From contig DHKA01000041.1 in the NCBI GenBank assembly GCA_002404605.1, positions 28,325 to 36,796 of the forward strand: 8,472 nt of DNA, given 5' to 3'. The notes below the pieces were generated by a model. It did no database searches and was not told where the DNA came from. It saw only the letters and a program-made list of their open reading frames with translations. This document shows, in pieces, positions 1-6,404 of the stretch. A program made the position numbers and the translations under genes. The number at the start of each line of letters is the position of its first letter. Positions within the stretch are counted from its first letter, which is position 1. This DNA comes from Clostridiales bacterium UBA4706. GTDB taxonomy: Bacteria; Bacillota; Clostridia; Oscillospirales; Oscillospiraceae.

Positions 1-6
1 GTGCGC

Positions 7-88
7 TGCGGCGAGCCGCAGCCTTTTCAAACGAGAGCCCAACGTAGTGGGTCTCGTTTGAGAGCGTGGCAAATTTTTTGACACGCTC
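7..88. repeat. Cluster of three adjacent inverted repeats at the left edge
   Basis: Three hairpins lie one after another. The first is at 7-20, arms TGCGG/CCGCA with a tiny loop, followed by GCCTTTT. The second is at 28-60, arms CAAACGAGA(G)CCC and GGGTCTCGTTTG, with one bulged G at 37. The third is at 62-88, arms GAGCGTG and CACGCTC. A fourth, terminator-like hairpin follows at 89-119. No gene is evident under them. They could be the end of an upstream transcript, a leader, or a copy of an interspersed palindromic element; the window alone cannot decide. Confidence 0.6.
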
Positions 89-119
89 AAAAATCCTGTG
101 CTCCGGCACAGGATTTTTT
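89..119 (+). terminator. Intrinsic terminator upstream of the sigma factor gene
   Basis: A perfect 12-bp stem, AAAAATCCTGTG (89-100) with CACAGGATTTTT (107-118), closes a 6-nt loop CTCCGG, and the 3' arm runs into six T residues (114-119). This is a typical Rho-independent terminator for + strand transcription entering from the left edge. The A-tract on the 5' arm would let it work weakly in the other direction too. The sigma factor gene therefore needs a promoter in roughly 120-160, or depends on read-through. Confidence 0.8.
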
Positions 120-179
120 GTAACGAAACGGGCAAACCGCGCACTTATATACGACAAAACGGAAAGGAGGGCGGTACGG

Positions 180-665
180 ATGCAGAGCATGGAAGAAATA
201 TACCGGCAGCATGCGCAGACGGTGTACCGCTATCTCCTTGCCCAGACGCGCAGCGCCGATCTTGCGGAGGAGCTGACGCAGGAGACGTTCTATCAGGCCG
301 TGCGCACCGCCGGGCAGTACCGCGGCGAAGGAAAGCTCACTACGTGGCTTTGCGGTATTGCGAAGAACGTTCTGCGCACCTATCAGCGCCGCCACCCACA
401 GGAAGAAGAACTGGACGAAACGGCGGCCGCTCCGGGATCGCCGGACGAGGCATTTCTCGCGCGTGAATCCCAATTGGAGCTGCTGCGTAAAATGCAGACG
501 CTCGGGAACGATGCGCGCGAGGTGATGTACCTTCGTATCTTCGGCGCGCTTTCGTTCCGGGATATCGGCGAAATTCTCTCCCGCACGGAGAACTGGGCGC
601 GTGTCACGTACTACCGCGGCAGGGAAGCACTGCGAAAGGAGCTGGAAAAAGACGATGAAAAATGA
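180..665 (+). CDS. ECF-type RNA polymerase sigma factor
   Basis: A 161-residue sigma-70 family protein of the extracytoplasmic function class, which would direct RNA polymerase to a small regulon. Region 2 covers about residues 4-70 (MEEIYRQHAQTVYRYL near the start, then the QETFYQAVR and WLCGIAKN stretches that contact core enzyme and the -10 element). A short acidic/Pro linker follows, then region 4 at about 98-152 with the helix-turn-helix stretch FRDIGEILSRTENWARVTYY. There are no extra domains. The frame is open further upstream to 66, but the ATG at 180 is chosen because AAAGGAGG (163-170) lies 9 nt before it and because the upstream part runs through the terminator at 89-119. The gene overlaps the next one by 11 nt, the usual arrangement for a sigma factor and its anti-sigma. 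Which ECF group it belongs to, and its signal, cannot be read here. Confidence 0.93.
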   Translation: MQSMEEIYRQHAQTVYRYLLAQTRSADLAEELTQETFYQAVRTAGQYRGEGKLTTWLCGIAKNVLRTYQRRHPQEEELDETAAAPGSPDEAFLARESQLELLRKMQTLGNDAREVMYLRIFGALSFRDIGEILSRTENWARVTYYRGREALRKELEKDDEK

Positions 666-1620
666 TCTCAGCTGCGAGGTCGTCCGCGACCTTCTGCCCT
701 CGTACCTTGACGGTGTAGCGAGCGGCGAGACAAAGGCCGCCGTGGAGCGGCATATAGAGGAATGTCCGGCCTGCCGCGAAACGCTGCGCCGGATGAAGGA
801 GCCGGAGGAGACCGCGCTGACAGAAGAAAAGGAGATCGATTATCTCAAAAAGGTGCGCCGCCGGAGCTCCCGCAAGGTGACCACCATCGTGTCGGTGGTG
901 CTGCTGCTCGCATTGGCCGTAACGCTGCGAATCATGTATAAGGGTGTTCCTGCTGATCCAGGTTCGCTCGCAGCGGTCGTCACGGTAAGGGATAAAACGG
1001 TGCGGCTGACCGGCACATTTTTCGACGGCGGCATGGATCTGGCCCGGGCGAGCACAAAACAGGATGAGAGCGGCGCAGTGGAGATAAAGATCTATGTTAC
1101 GCCTCTCAAGCAGGTCCATAATGGCGGAGACTTCACGTGGGAGGATCCTGTCGCGAGAGACGTTACGAGCGTTACTGTCAACGGCCTTGTGCTCTGGGAA
1201 AACGGCGTGTCGATCGACTGGCTCACGGCGAAGCTCTACGAGGCGAAGAACCCCTATGTCGGCGACATGAGCGCAAATGCCAACATCGCCTCGCTCCTCC
1301 GCGTCGGAAACCGCGTCGGCAGCTTTACGAATGAATTGCAGACGGACGCAGAGCCCTATGGATGGACGCTTATTCTGGACGATCCCATCGCGCTGGAGAA
1401 TGAGAAGAGCGTAAAAGACGAAATGCGCCGCTGCTCCTGTGTGCTGCTCGCGGAGATCGAAAATCTCGGTACCGTTTCATGGAAGTATGAGACTGAAGCA
1501 GGGGAGAAGACCTTCACTGTCACGGCCGCAGATGCCTCAAAGCTGGCGGGACAGGATATCAAAACCTGCGCCGCCTCCGCCTCGGAATTACAGAAGATTA
1601 TGAACGAGCTCGATTTTTAA
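655..1620 (+). CDS. Membrane anti-sigma factor, zinc finger (ZAS/zf-HC2) plus DUF4825-like sensor domain
   Basis: A 321-residue protein that probably holds the preceding ECF sigma factor inactive at the membrane. The N-terminal cytoplasmic domain carries a zinc-binding anti-sigma motif: Cys7, then His33-x3-Cys37-x2-Cys40. A basic stretch (KKVRRRSSRK, about 65-74) leads into one membrane helix at about 75-95 (TTIVSVVLLLALAVTL). The rest (about 97-321) is predicted to be outside the cell. From about residue 195 it resembles the DUF4825 domain, with NPYVGD (199-204) and ELQTDAEPYG (227-236) as recognisable motifs. This family link is from memory of the motifs. The ATG at 655 is inside the end of the sigma gene, so the two are translationally coupled. 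An in-frame start at 601 exists but would add sequence unlike the family and lacks the coupling geometry. Three Cys residues (260, 262, 305) lie in the outer domain. Confidence 0.9.
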   Translation: MKNDLSCEVVRDLLPSYLDGVASGETKAAVERHIEECPACRETLRRMKEPEETALTEEKEIDYLKKVRRRSSRKVTTIVSVVLLLALAVTLRIMYKGVPADPGSLAAVVTVRDKTVRLTGTFFDGGMDLARASTKQDESGAVEIKIYVTPLKQVHNGGDFTWEDPVARDVTSVTVNGLVLWENGVSIDWLTAKLYEAKNPYVGDMSANANIASLLRVGNRVGSFTNELQTDAEPYGWTLILDDPIALENEKSVKDEMRRCSCVLLAEIENLGTVSWKYETEAGEKTFTVTAADASKLAGQDIKTCAASASELQKIMNELDF

Positions 1621-1631
1621 GTTTAAAATAG

Positions 1632-1669
1632 TGCAAAAGCGCCCGTGCCGCGGCACGGGCGCTTTTGCA
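1632..1669. terminator. Bidirectional terminator, perfect 38-bp palindrome
   Basis: TGCAAAAGCGCCCGTGCCG (1632-1650) is followed at once by its exact reverse complement (1651-1669). On either strand this gives a GC-rich stem preceded by AAAA and followed by TTTT. It lies between the stop of the anti-sigma gene (1620) and the stop of the convergent membrane zincin gene (1678), so it can end transcription from both sides. Confidence 0.88.
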
Positions 1670-1677
1670 AAATCGAA

Positions 1678-2316
1678 TCAGTCTTTTTCAAATACAACAA
1701 CGCCACATTCGTACGGGTGGTCGTAGTATACGGCGTTTTTTCCACTCTGCCTGTGAAGCAGCATTTTGAGTATAATGGCGAAATCCCCGCCGCCGCCGAA
1801 TATCATGGATATTGCCAGTATGAAGACCCAGAAAATCCCCGTCAGCGCTGCGGCAGCCGTCAGACCGATGCCAAGCACAAGCGTGGGCATAGCTGCGCCG
1901 AGAATATACTGCCCGCGCTTCATCGGCTGCGCGCAGGTGTAGTAAGGCGTAAGCGCTTTCCAGATCACACCGAAGAGGATGGCTTTCCAGCGGCCTTCGG
2001 CAAACATCGCCCAGGTAAAACCGTGGATGCCTTCATGGACGGCGGTAAGCAGAAGCATTACAAGAAGGAAAACGAGAAAATCCCAAGACGAGATCGATTC
2101 GGCCATCGAGCGGAGTGGAACGCGGGAAAGAACAACGGCCCCGAAGAGCACGGCAAACGGCAGCATGACGACAAGCGCTAAAAGGTTCGCCTTTACTACG
2201 CCGATGGTGAGATCGGTCTTTTGATATCCCTGCCGTTCCATCTCCTCACAGACGAGCGCGAACTGTTCCTTACGTTTCTGCTCGGCGGGGGTGAGCTGTC
2301 TTTCATTTTTCGTCAT
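1678..2316 (-). CDS. Membrane zincin metallopeptidase-like protein (DUF3267 type)
   Basis: A 212-residue integral membrane protein with a charged N-terminal segment (1-40) and about four hydrophobic segments near 41-63, 79-93, 137-158 and 161-177. The zinc-protease motif HEGIH is at 94-98, followed by GFTW. A conserved-looking GGGGD (174-178) in the last membrane segment could give the third metal ligand, Asp178. The layout fits the DUF3267 family of putative zincin peptidases; substrates are unknown. The ATG at 2316 is chosen over in-frame ATGs at 2346 and 2349 and a possible non-ATG start at 2376, because those lie in or upstream of the promoter -10 element (2348-2353). Upstream of 2316 there is GGAG (2326-2329 on the + strand as CTCC), 9 nt away. 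It is transcribed on its own, convergent with the sigma/anti-sigma operon. Whether it acts on that anti-sigma factor is an open guess. Confidence 0.85.
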   Translation of the reverse strand: MTKNERQLTPAEQKRKEQFALVCEEMERQGYQKTDLTIGVVKANLLALVVMLPFAVLFGAVVLSRVPLRSMAESISSWDFLVFLLVMLLLTAVHEGIHGFTWAMFAEGRWKAILFGVIWKALTPYYTCAQPMKRGQYILGAAMPTLVLGIGLTAAAALTGIFWVFILAISMIFGGGGDFAIILKMLLHRQSGKNAVYYDHPYECGVVVFEKD

Positions 2317-2347
2317 TGCACCTTGCTCCGATCCACAGATTTTCATC

Positions 2348-2376
2348 ATTGTACCACGGCGGATAGGCGCTTGCAA
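2348..2376 (-). promoter_or_regulatory. Promoter of the membrane zincin gene (extended -10)
   Basis: On the - strand, TTGCAA (2371-2376) is followed by a 17-nt spacer and TACAAT (2348-2353). A TG dinucleotide one base upstream of the -10 (2355-2356) makes it an extended -10 element. Transcription should start near 2341, leaving a leader of about 25 nt before the ATG at 2316. It begins only 6 nt past the T-tract of the hppA terminator. Confidence 0.8.
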
Positions 2377-2382
2377 GAATGC

Positions 2383-2418
2383 AAAAACTCCGGCATGACC
2401 CTGCGGATCATGCCGGAG
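2383..2418 (-). terminator. Intrinsic terminator of hppA
   Basis: On the - strand an 11-bp stem, CTCCGGCATGA (complement of 2408-2418) with TCATGCCGGAG (complement of 2388-2398), has a 9-nt loop and is followed by TTTTT (2383-2387). It starts 12 nt past the hppA stop codon. Confidence 0.9.
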
Positions 2419-2430
2419 TATGTTATGCGC

Positions 2431-4548
2431 TTAAATCAGGTGGAAGGCGATGATCAGACCGGAGAACACGATGGAGACCGTGGAGCAGAGCTTGATCAGA
2501 ATGTTCAGAGACGGGCCGGAAGTATCCTTGAACGGGTCGCCGACGGTGTCGCCGACAACGGCAGCCTTGTGCTGCTCGCTGCCCTTACCGCCGTGGTGGC
2601 CGCCCTCAATGTACTTCTTCGCATTGTCCCAGGCGCCGCCGGCGTTGGACATGAACACGGCCATTGCGAAGCCGGTGACGGACACACCGCCGAGCAGACC
2701 GACAACGCCGGTGGGCCCGAGGATGAGACCGGTGACCAAAGGAACGACGATGGCGAGCAGAGCCGGGGCGACCATCTCGTGAAGAGCACCCTGCGTGCAG
2801 AGCGAGACACACTGCGCGTAGTCGGGATCCGCCTTGTATTCCATGATGCCGGGGATCTCCTTAAACTGACGGCGGACTTCCACAACGATGGACTGCGCCG
2901 CGCGCTGCACAGCGCTCATGGTGAATGCGGAGAACACGAACGTGAGCATCGCGCCGATGAAGAGACCGACCAGAACGGTGGGACTCGTAAGCGTGAAGTT
3001 GAGGATCTCGGTCGTGCCTTCCTGTACGATGTTGACATAGGAAACGAGCAGTGCGAGAGCGGTCAGAGAAGCGGAGCCGATCGCGAAGCCCTTGCCGGTA
3101 GCGGCTGTGGTGTTGCCCAGAGAGTCGAGAGCGTCGGTGCGCTCGCGGACTTCCTTCGGGAGACCGGCCATCTCCGCGATGCCGCCGGCGTTGTCGGCCA
3201 CGGGGCCGTAAGCGTCGGTCGCAAGGGTGATGCCGAGCGTGGAGAGCATGCCGACGCCGGCAATGCCGATGCCGTAGAGACCCTTGTTAAACTCGGCGGT
3301 GAAGTGACCGGCCGCGTCAACGATCGTCTTGGAGCCGCCTGCAGCGAAGTAGCTGATAAGAACGGCAGCGGCAACGATCAGAATGGAGGTCAGGGTGGAC
3401 TTGAGACCGAGGGAGATGCCGCCGATGATGATCGTGGCAGAACCGGTCTCGGAAGCCGCGGCGAGTTCCTGGGTGGGCTTGTAGGTGTCGGAGGTGTAAT
3501 ACTCGGTGAAGTAGCCGATGGCGCAGCCGCCGATCAGACCGCAGAGGATGGCGACGTAAACGCCCCAACCCGCGTTGCCGAGAATCAGGTGGCAGAGGGG
3601 AGCGGCGAGCACGGCGGCGAGAATGGCCGCAGTGTAGGTGCCGGTGCGGAGGCTCTTGAGCAGTGCCTGCTGGGAGGCGTTTTCCTTCGTCTTGACGAGG
3701 AAGGAACCGATGATGGAGCAGATGATGCCGACAACGGCAAGAGCCATGGGCAGCAGCATACCGGCGAAGCCATAGCCGCCGACGGCGCTCAGCGCAAAAG
3801 TGGCGAGAATGGAACCGACGTAGGACTCGTACAGGTCAGCGCCCATACCGGCAACGTCGCCGACGTTGTCGCCGACGTTATCGGCGATGGTGGCAGGGTT
3901 GCGCGGGTCGTCCTCGGGGATGCCGGCCTCGACCTTGCCCACAAGGTCGGCGCCGACGTCCGCAGCCTTAGTGTAGATACCGCCGCCGACGCGGGCGAAG
4001 AGCGCCATAAAGGAAGCGCCCATGCCGTTCATGACCATGATGTTGCCGAGAAGGATGGGATCATCGATGCCGAAGGCGTAGCGGAGCAGGAAGAACCAGA
4101 TGGTGATATCCAGCATGCCGAGACCGACGACGGTGAAGCCCATAACGGAACCGGAGGAGAACGCCACGCGGAGACCCTTGTTCAGGCTCTCGGAGGCGGC
4201 CTGCGCGGTACGCGCATTGGAGTTCGTGGCGATCTTCATGCCGACGAGACCGGCGAGCATCGACCAGATGCCGCCCGTGACGAACGCGAACGGGGTAAAC
4301 TTGGAGAGCATTTTGCCGCCGGAGGCAAAAGCGATCACCAGCAGTACCACGAACACGACGGCGAAGACCTTGAGAACGGTGGTGTACTGACGCTTCAGAT
4401 AAGCGTTGGCACCCTCACGAATGGAAGCGGCGAGCTTCTGCATTCTTTCGGTGCCTTCGGAATAGCCCATGACTTTCTTTGCCTGAAGAACAGCAAAGAG
4501 ACCGGCAACGACAGCACCGACGAAGCCGATCCAAAACAGTTTGTCCAA
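2431..4548 (-). CDS. hppA: Membrane-bound ion-pumping pyrophosphatase, K+-dependent, probably Na+-translocating
   Basis: A 705-residue polytopic membrane enzyme that hydrolyses pyrophosphate and pumps ions out of the cytoplasm. The length and all main motifs fit the family: DVGADLVGKVE (197-207), DNVGDNVGD (223-231), TDAYGPVADNAGG (444-456), SNAGGAWDNAKKYIE (634-648) and GDTVGDPFKDTSGPSLN (666-682), which bind Mg-PPi. GNTTAATGKG (478-487) has Ala482 and Gly485 where K+-independent enzymes have Lys and Thr, so it should need K+. Glu241 in ADLYESYVG sits at the position typical of Na+-pumping members rather than one helix turn later; Na+ or dual Na+/H+ transport is inferred. The start is a TTG at 4546-4548: an in-frame TAA abuts it, the next ATG is codon 27, and GAGGAG lies 8 nt upstream. 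It is a single-gene unit with its own promoter and terminator. Confidence 0.96.
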   Translation of the reverse strand: MDKLFWIGFVGAVVAGLFAVLQAKKVMGYSEGTERMQKLAASIREGANAYLKRQYTTVLKVFAVVFVVLLVIAFASGGKMLSKFTPFAFVTGGIWSMLAGLVGMKIATNSNARTAQAASESLNKGLRVAFSSGSVMGFTVVGLGMLDITIWFFLLRYAFGIDDPILLGNIMVMNGMGASFMALFARVGGGIYTKAADVGADLVGKVEAGIPEDDPRNPATIADNVGDNVGDVAGMGADLYESYVGSILATFALSAVGGYGFAGMLLPMALAVVGIICSIIGSFLVKTKENASQQALLKSLRTGTYTAAILAAVLAAPLCHLILGNAGWGVYVAILCGLIGGCAIGYFTEYYTSDTYKPTQELAAASETGSATIIIGGISLGLKSTLTSILIVAAAVLISYFAAGGSKTIVDAAGHFTAEFNKGLYGIGIAGVGMLSTLGITLATDAYGPVADNAGGIAEMAGLPKEVRERTDALDSLGNTTAATGKGFAIGSASLTALALLVSYVNIVQEGTTEILNFTLTSPTVLVGLFIGAMLTFVFSAFTMSAVQRAAQSIVVEVRRQFKEIPGIMEYKADPDYAQCVSLCTQGALHEMVAPALLAIVVPLVTGLILGPTGVVGLLGGVSVTGFAMAVFMSNAGGAWDNAKKYIEGGHHGGKGSEQHKAAVVGDTVGDPFKDTSGPSLNILIKLCSTVSIVFSGLIIAFHLI

Positions 4549-4556
4549 TTACTTCA

Positions 4557-4562
4557 CTCCTC
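4557..4562 (-). promoter_or_regulatory. Ribosome binding site that fixes the TTG start of hppA
   Basis: The - strand reads GAGGAG here (CTCCTC on +), followed by 8 nt and then TTG at 4548. The triplet just before the TTG, in frame, is TAA, so translation cannot begin further upstream in this frame. Confidence 0.85.
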
Positions 4563-4598
4563 AAAATATTTTTTGCTTGGGTATCAGGGCAGAGGTAA

Positions 4599-4627
4599 AT
4601 TTTACAGGAAGAACTGTTTTTTTTCAA
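4599..4627 (-). promoter_or_regulatory. Promoter of hppA
   Basis: On the - strand TTGAAA (4622-4627), a 17-nt spacer and TAAAAT (4599-4604) give a good sigma-A type promoter, with TG directly before the -10. Transcription would start near 4592 and leave a leader of about 44 nt containing the ribosome binding site. The flanking sequence is very AT-rich compared with the surrounding genes. Confidence 0.78.
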
Positions 4628-4658
4628 TACTGTTTTTTATGAAAAAACAAGTCTTAAC

Positions 4659-4691
4659 AAAAAATTAGCCCGCAAACCAATTGCGGGCTAA
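4659..4691 (-). terminator. Intrinsic terminator of tspO
   Basis: On the - strand TTAGCCCGCAA (complement of 4681-4691) pairs with TTGCGGGCTAA (complement of 4665-4675) around a 5-nt loop, followed by six T residues (4659-4664). It begins 11 nt after the tspO stop and separates tspO from the hppA promoter. Confidence 0.9.
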
Positions 4692-4702
4692 TCGGAAACG
4701 TT

Positions 4703-5188
4703 TTACTTGTTTAAAATGTATACTGAAATATTCAACACACCGGCGAAAATAAGCCACAGAAGGTACGGAATGTTCATTTTCCCGGCCACAGAACGGATTA
4801 TTCCAAACCGGATCGCCATCGCCGCAGCGAGCGCGAGCAGCAGAAGCAGCCAGAAAAAGGCCGTGAGCCGAAGTCCCCAGGCAAAGAAAAAGATGGACCA
4901 CCAGAAGTTGACGAAGAGCTGCGCCCAGTACGTGAATAGTGCGTCGCGCGATTCCTTCGTCCCTTCTCCGGCGATCATCGCCGCGCTGATCGCCATCAAA
5001 ATATAAAGGAGCGTCCATGCTGCCGGGAACACCCAGCCCGGCGGGGCGAAGGCCGGCTTTTTCAGATGCGCGAAAGTCTCCATACCGCCGCGGGAGAGAA
5101 GCGCCGAAAGTCCGCCCACGCCGAGCGTTCCTGCAATATATCCGGCATAGCGCAAAATTGCCCGTTTCTTTTCCCGGTTCTGATCCAT
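4703..5188 (-). CDS. tspO: TspO/MBR family membrane protein
   Basis: A 161-residue protein with five predicted membrane helices, the normal size and fold of the TspO/translocator protein family, which binds porphyrins and other hydrophobic ligands and is linked to stress and tetrapyrrole handling in bacteria. Family marks are the PAFAPPGWVFPAAWTLLY stretch (45-62) after helix 1, WAQLFVNFWWS (88-98) with the conserved Asn and Trp, and PYLLWLIFAGVLNISVYILN near the end (141-160). The ATG at 5188 is preceded by GGAGG 9 nt upstream. The gene upstream on the same strand ends 54 bp away with no terminator between, so the two are probably co-transcribed; a lone TATACT in the gap has no good -35. The precise ligand in this organism is unknown. 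Confidence 0.94.
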   Translation of the reverse strand: MDQNREKKRAILRYAGYIAGTLGVGGLSALLSRGGMETFAHLKKPAFAPPGWVFPAAWTLLYILMAISAAMIAGEGTKESRDALFTYWAQLFVNFWWSIFFFAWGLRLTAFFWLLLLLALAAAMAIRFGIIRSVAGKMNIPYLLWLIFAGVLNISVYILNK

Positions 5189-5242
5189 AAAAGCGCACCT
5201 CCGTTTTTACTCCGGGACAAGTATATGCGTGCCGCGGCGGTC

Positions 5243-6304
5243 TTATGCCGAAAACGCTTTTTCCAGATGCTTCTCTTCAAAGCGCGTCAGCGCGCGAAAA
5301 TCGACGAATGGGCGGTATCCCGCCTCAAGCGCGTCGTGCAGCTCCTTCGCCCGGCGGAGCGCGGCGCAGGCTTCCGATGTAAGCGAGCGGCGCAGCGCGG
5401 CGGCGCGGCGGACCTCCTTTCGCTGCGCGTCGGAAAGTTCTGCCGCGGCATCCAGCCGGAAGTGCCGCGCGGCCTTGCCACCGAAGCGAAAGTCGCCGGA
5501 CACTGCGATGAGCGACAGCCCATCCTCCGGCAGCATCAGCGCCGCGAGCTTTTCCGGATCGACCGGATCGGGACAGACGATGCGTGCCGCACCGACCGTG
5601 CGCGCCCGTTCAACCACCGCCTGCAAAAAATCGTCCGCGAGACCGAGCTCGTTATCGAGCGTATATACCCGCCCGAACGACGCGGCAGTCTCCGAGAGCA
5701 TCACCGCGCCGCGGCAGGTATAGGCCGAGAGGAAGCGCCGCTTTTCGTATTCTGTGTCCGAGCGGTGAACGGCCTTTTCCGCGAACGCTTCGGCGCGTTT
5801 TTGCACACGCTCTTTCGTCTCTGCCGTTACGATTCCCGGAATGCCGCCGGGGGAGACGAGCATCGCCGCGTGCAGCAAATCGTAGGCGTGCGCATATTCT
5901 TTTCGGTACGAGGGGAAAAAGCCCGCGAGGGCCGCCGCCGTTTCCGGCGGAATGGGACGGTAAAACGCGCTGAGATCGAGGTATTTCCCGGAGACGCCCG
6001 GGACGGCGGGTTCCTGTACGTGCGGCGACGTCGCGTCCGCATACCCGAGCTTTTTCTCCGGAATGTATATGCCGTCGAGCGAATCCGGGTCACCGGAGCA
6101 TAGGATGGATTCGACCGTAAGCCCCGCGCTCTCCGCGCGCTCCGCGGCGCGGCGCATGAGCGTGGATTTTCCGTTGCCGGGCCCGCCCTTGATGTACCAG
6201 AAAAACGCGTCCGTTTCCGCCGCGGAAAACTCCGGATAGAGCGAGACGAATCCCGCGCCGGTGTTCGCGCCGAGGAAAAACTGCAGGGAAGTTTTTTGTT
6301 CCAT
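5243..6304 (-). CDS. P-loop NTPase-like protein of the PRK06851 type, second P-loop degenerate
   Basis: A 353-residue soluble protein made of two similar halves. Half one carries FFLGANTGAGF (9-19), a clear Walker A motif GGPGNGKS (40-47), and CSGDPDSLDGIYIP (69-82) with ADATSPH (89-95). Half two begins at RRFLSAYT (189-196) and aligns without gaps over about 50 residues at an offset of 177: Glu55/232, Arg56/233, Gly61/238, Asp72/249, Pro73/250, Leu76/253, Pro82/259, Glu83/260. The Walker A region of half two, however, reads NELGLADD (218-225), with Ala223 where Lys46 stands in half one, so it should not bind nucleotide. The family is a poorly characterised ATPase-like group; its function is unknown. 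The ATG at 6304 is chosen because it places the conserved N-terminus as in relatives; a GTG at 6316, just after GGAAAGG, would add four residues. It is divergent from the SRP RNA gene, and no convincing promoter was found for it. Confidence 0.85.
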   Translation of the reverse strand: MEQKTSLQFFLGANTGAGFVSLYPEFSAAETDAFFWYIKGGPGNGKSTLMRRAAERAESAGLTVESILCSGDPDSLDGIYIPEKKLGYADATSPHVQEPAVPGVSGKYLDLSAFYRPIPPETAAALAGFFPSYRKEYAHAYDLLHAAMLVSPGGIPGIVTAETKERVQKRAEAFAEKAVHRSDTEYEKRRFLSAYTCRGAVMLSETAASFGRVYTLDNELGLADDFLQAVVERARTVGAARIVCPDPVDPEKLAALMLPEDGLSLIAVSGDFRFGGKAARHFRLDAAAELSDAQRKEVRRAAALRRSLTSEACAALRRAKELHDALEAGYRPFVDFRALTRFEEKHLEKAFSA

Positions 6305-6369
6305 AACGATGCACACCCTTTCCTTTTATAAGGATATGCAGGAAAACAAGAACGCGACGCAAAAGACAC

Positions 6370-6398
6370 TTGATATTTTTTCGCGCATCCGATATAAT
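6370..6398 (+). promoter_or_regulatory. Promoter of the SRP RNA gene
   Basis: TTGATA (6370-6375), a 17-nt spacer and a perfect TATAAT (6393-6398). This is the strongest promoter in the window, as expected for a stable RNA. A start near 6405 coincides with the first bases of the RNA's closing helix. Confidence 0.92.
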
Positions 6399-6404
6399 AG
6401 CAAA

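Noticed and set aside
1..81. Tail of an upstream protein gene, open in frame 1 to a TGA at 79-81
   Set aside because: About 26 codons with no start in view, and the region is filled with inverted repeats; too short to support, although it cannot be excluded.
120..162. ECF-type autoregulatory promoter for the sigma operon
   Set aside because: A GAAAC at 125-129 and CGAC at 152-155 are 22 nt apart, too far for a usual ECF promoter, and the TATATA at 146-151 has no well-spaced -35.
66..179. Upstream extension of the sigma factor to 66
   Set aside because: The extra 38 codons run through the terminator hairpin at 89-119 and lack a ribosome binding site, while the ATG at 180 has AAAGGAGG at ideal spacing.
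2221..4668. An 815-codon open frame on the + strand opposite hppA
   Set aside because: It is antisense to a full-length, unmistakable pyrophosphatase. Its translation is low-complexity (Gly, Asp, Glu, Ala, His) without family motifs, as expected from biased codon use on the coding strand.
5066..6103. A 345-codon open frame on the + strand opposite the P-loop gene and the start of tspO
   Set aside because: It crosses two real genes on the other strand, is Arg/Ala-rich, and has no ribosome binding site or family motif.
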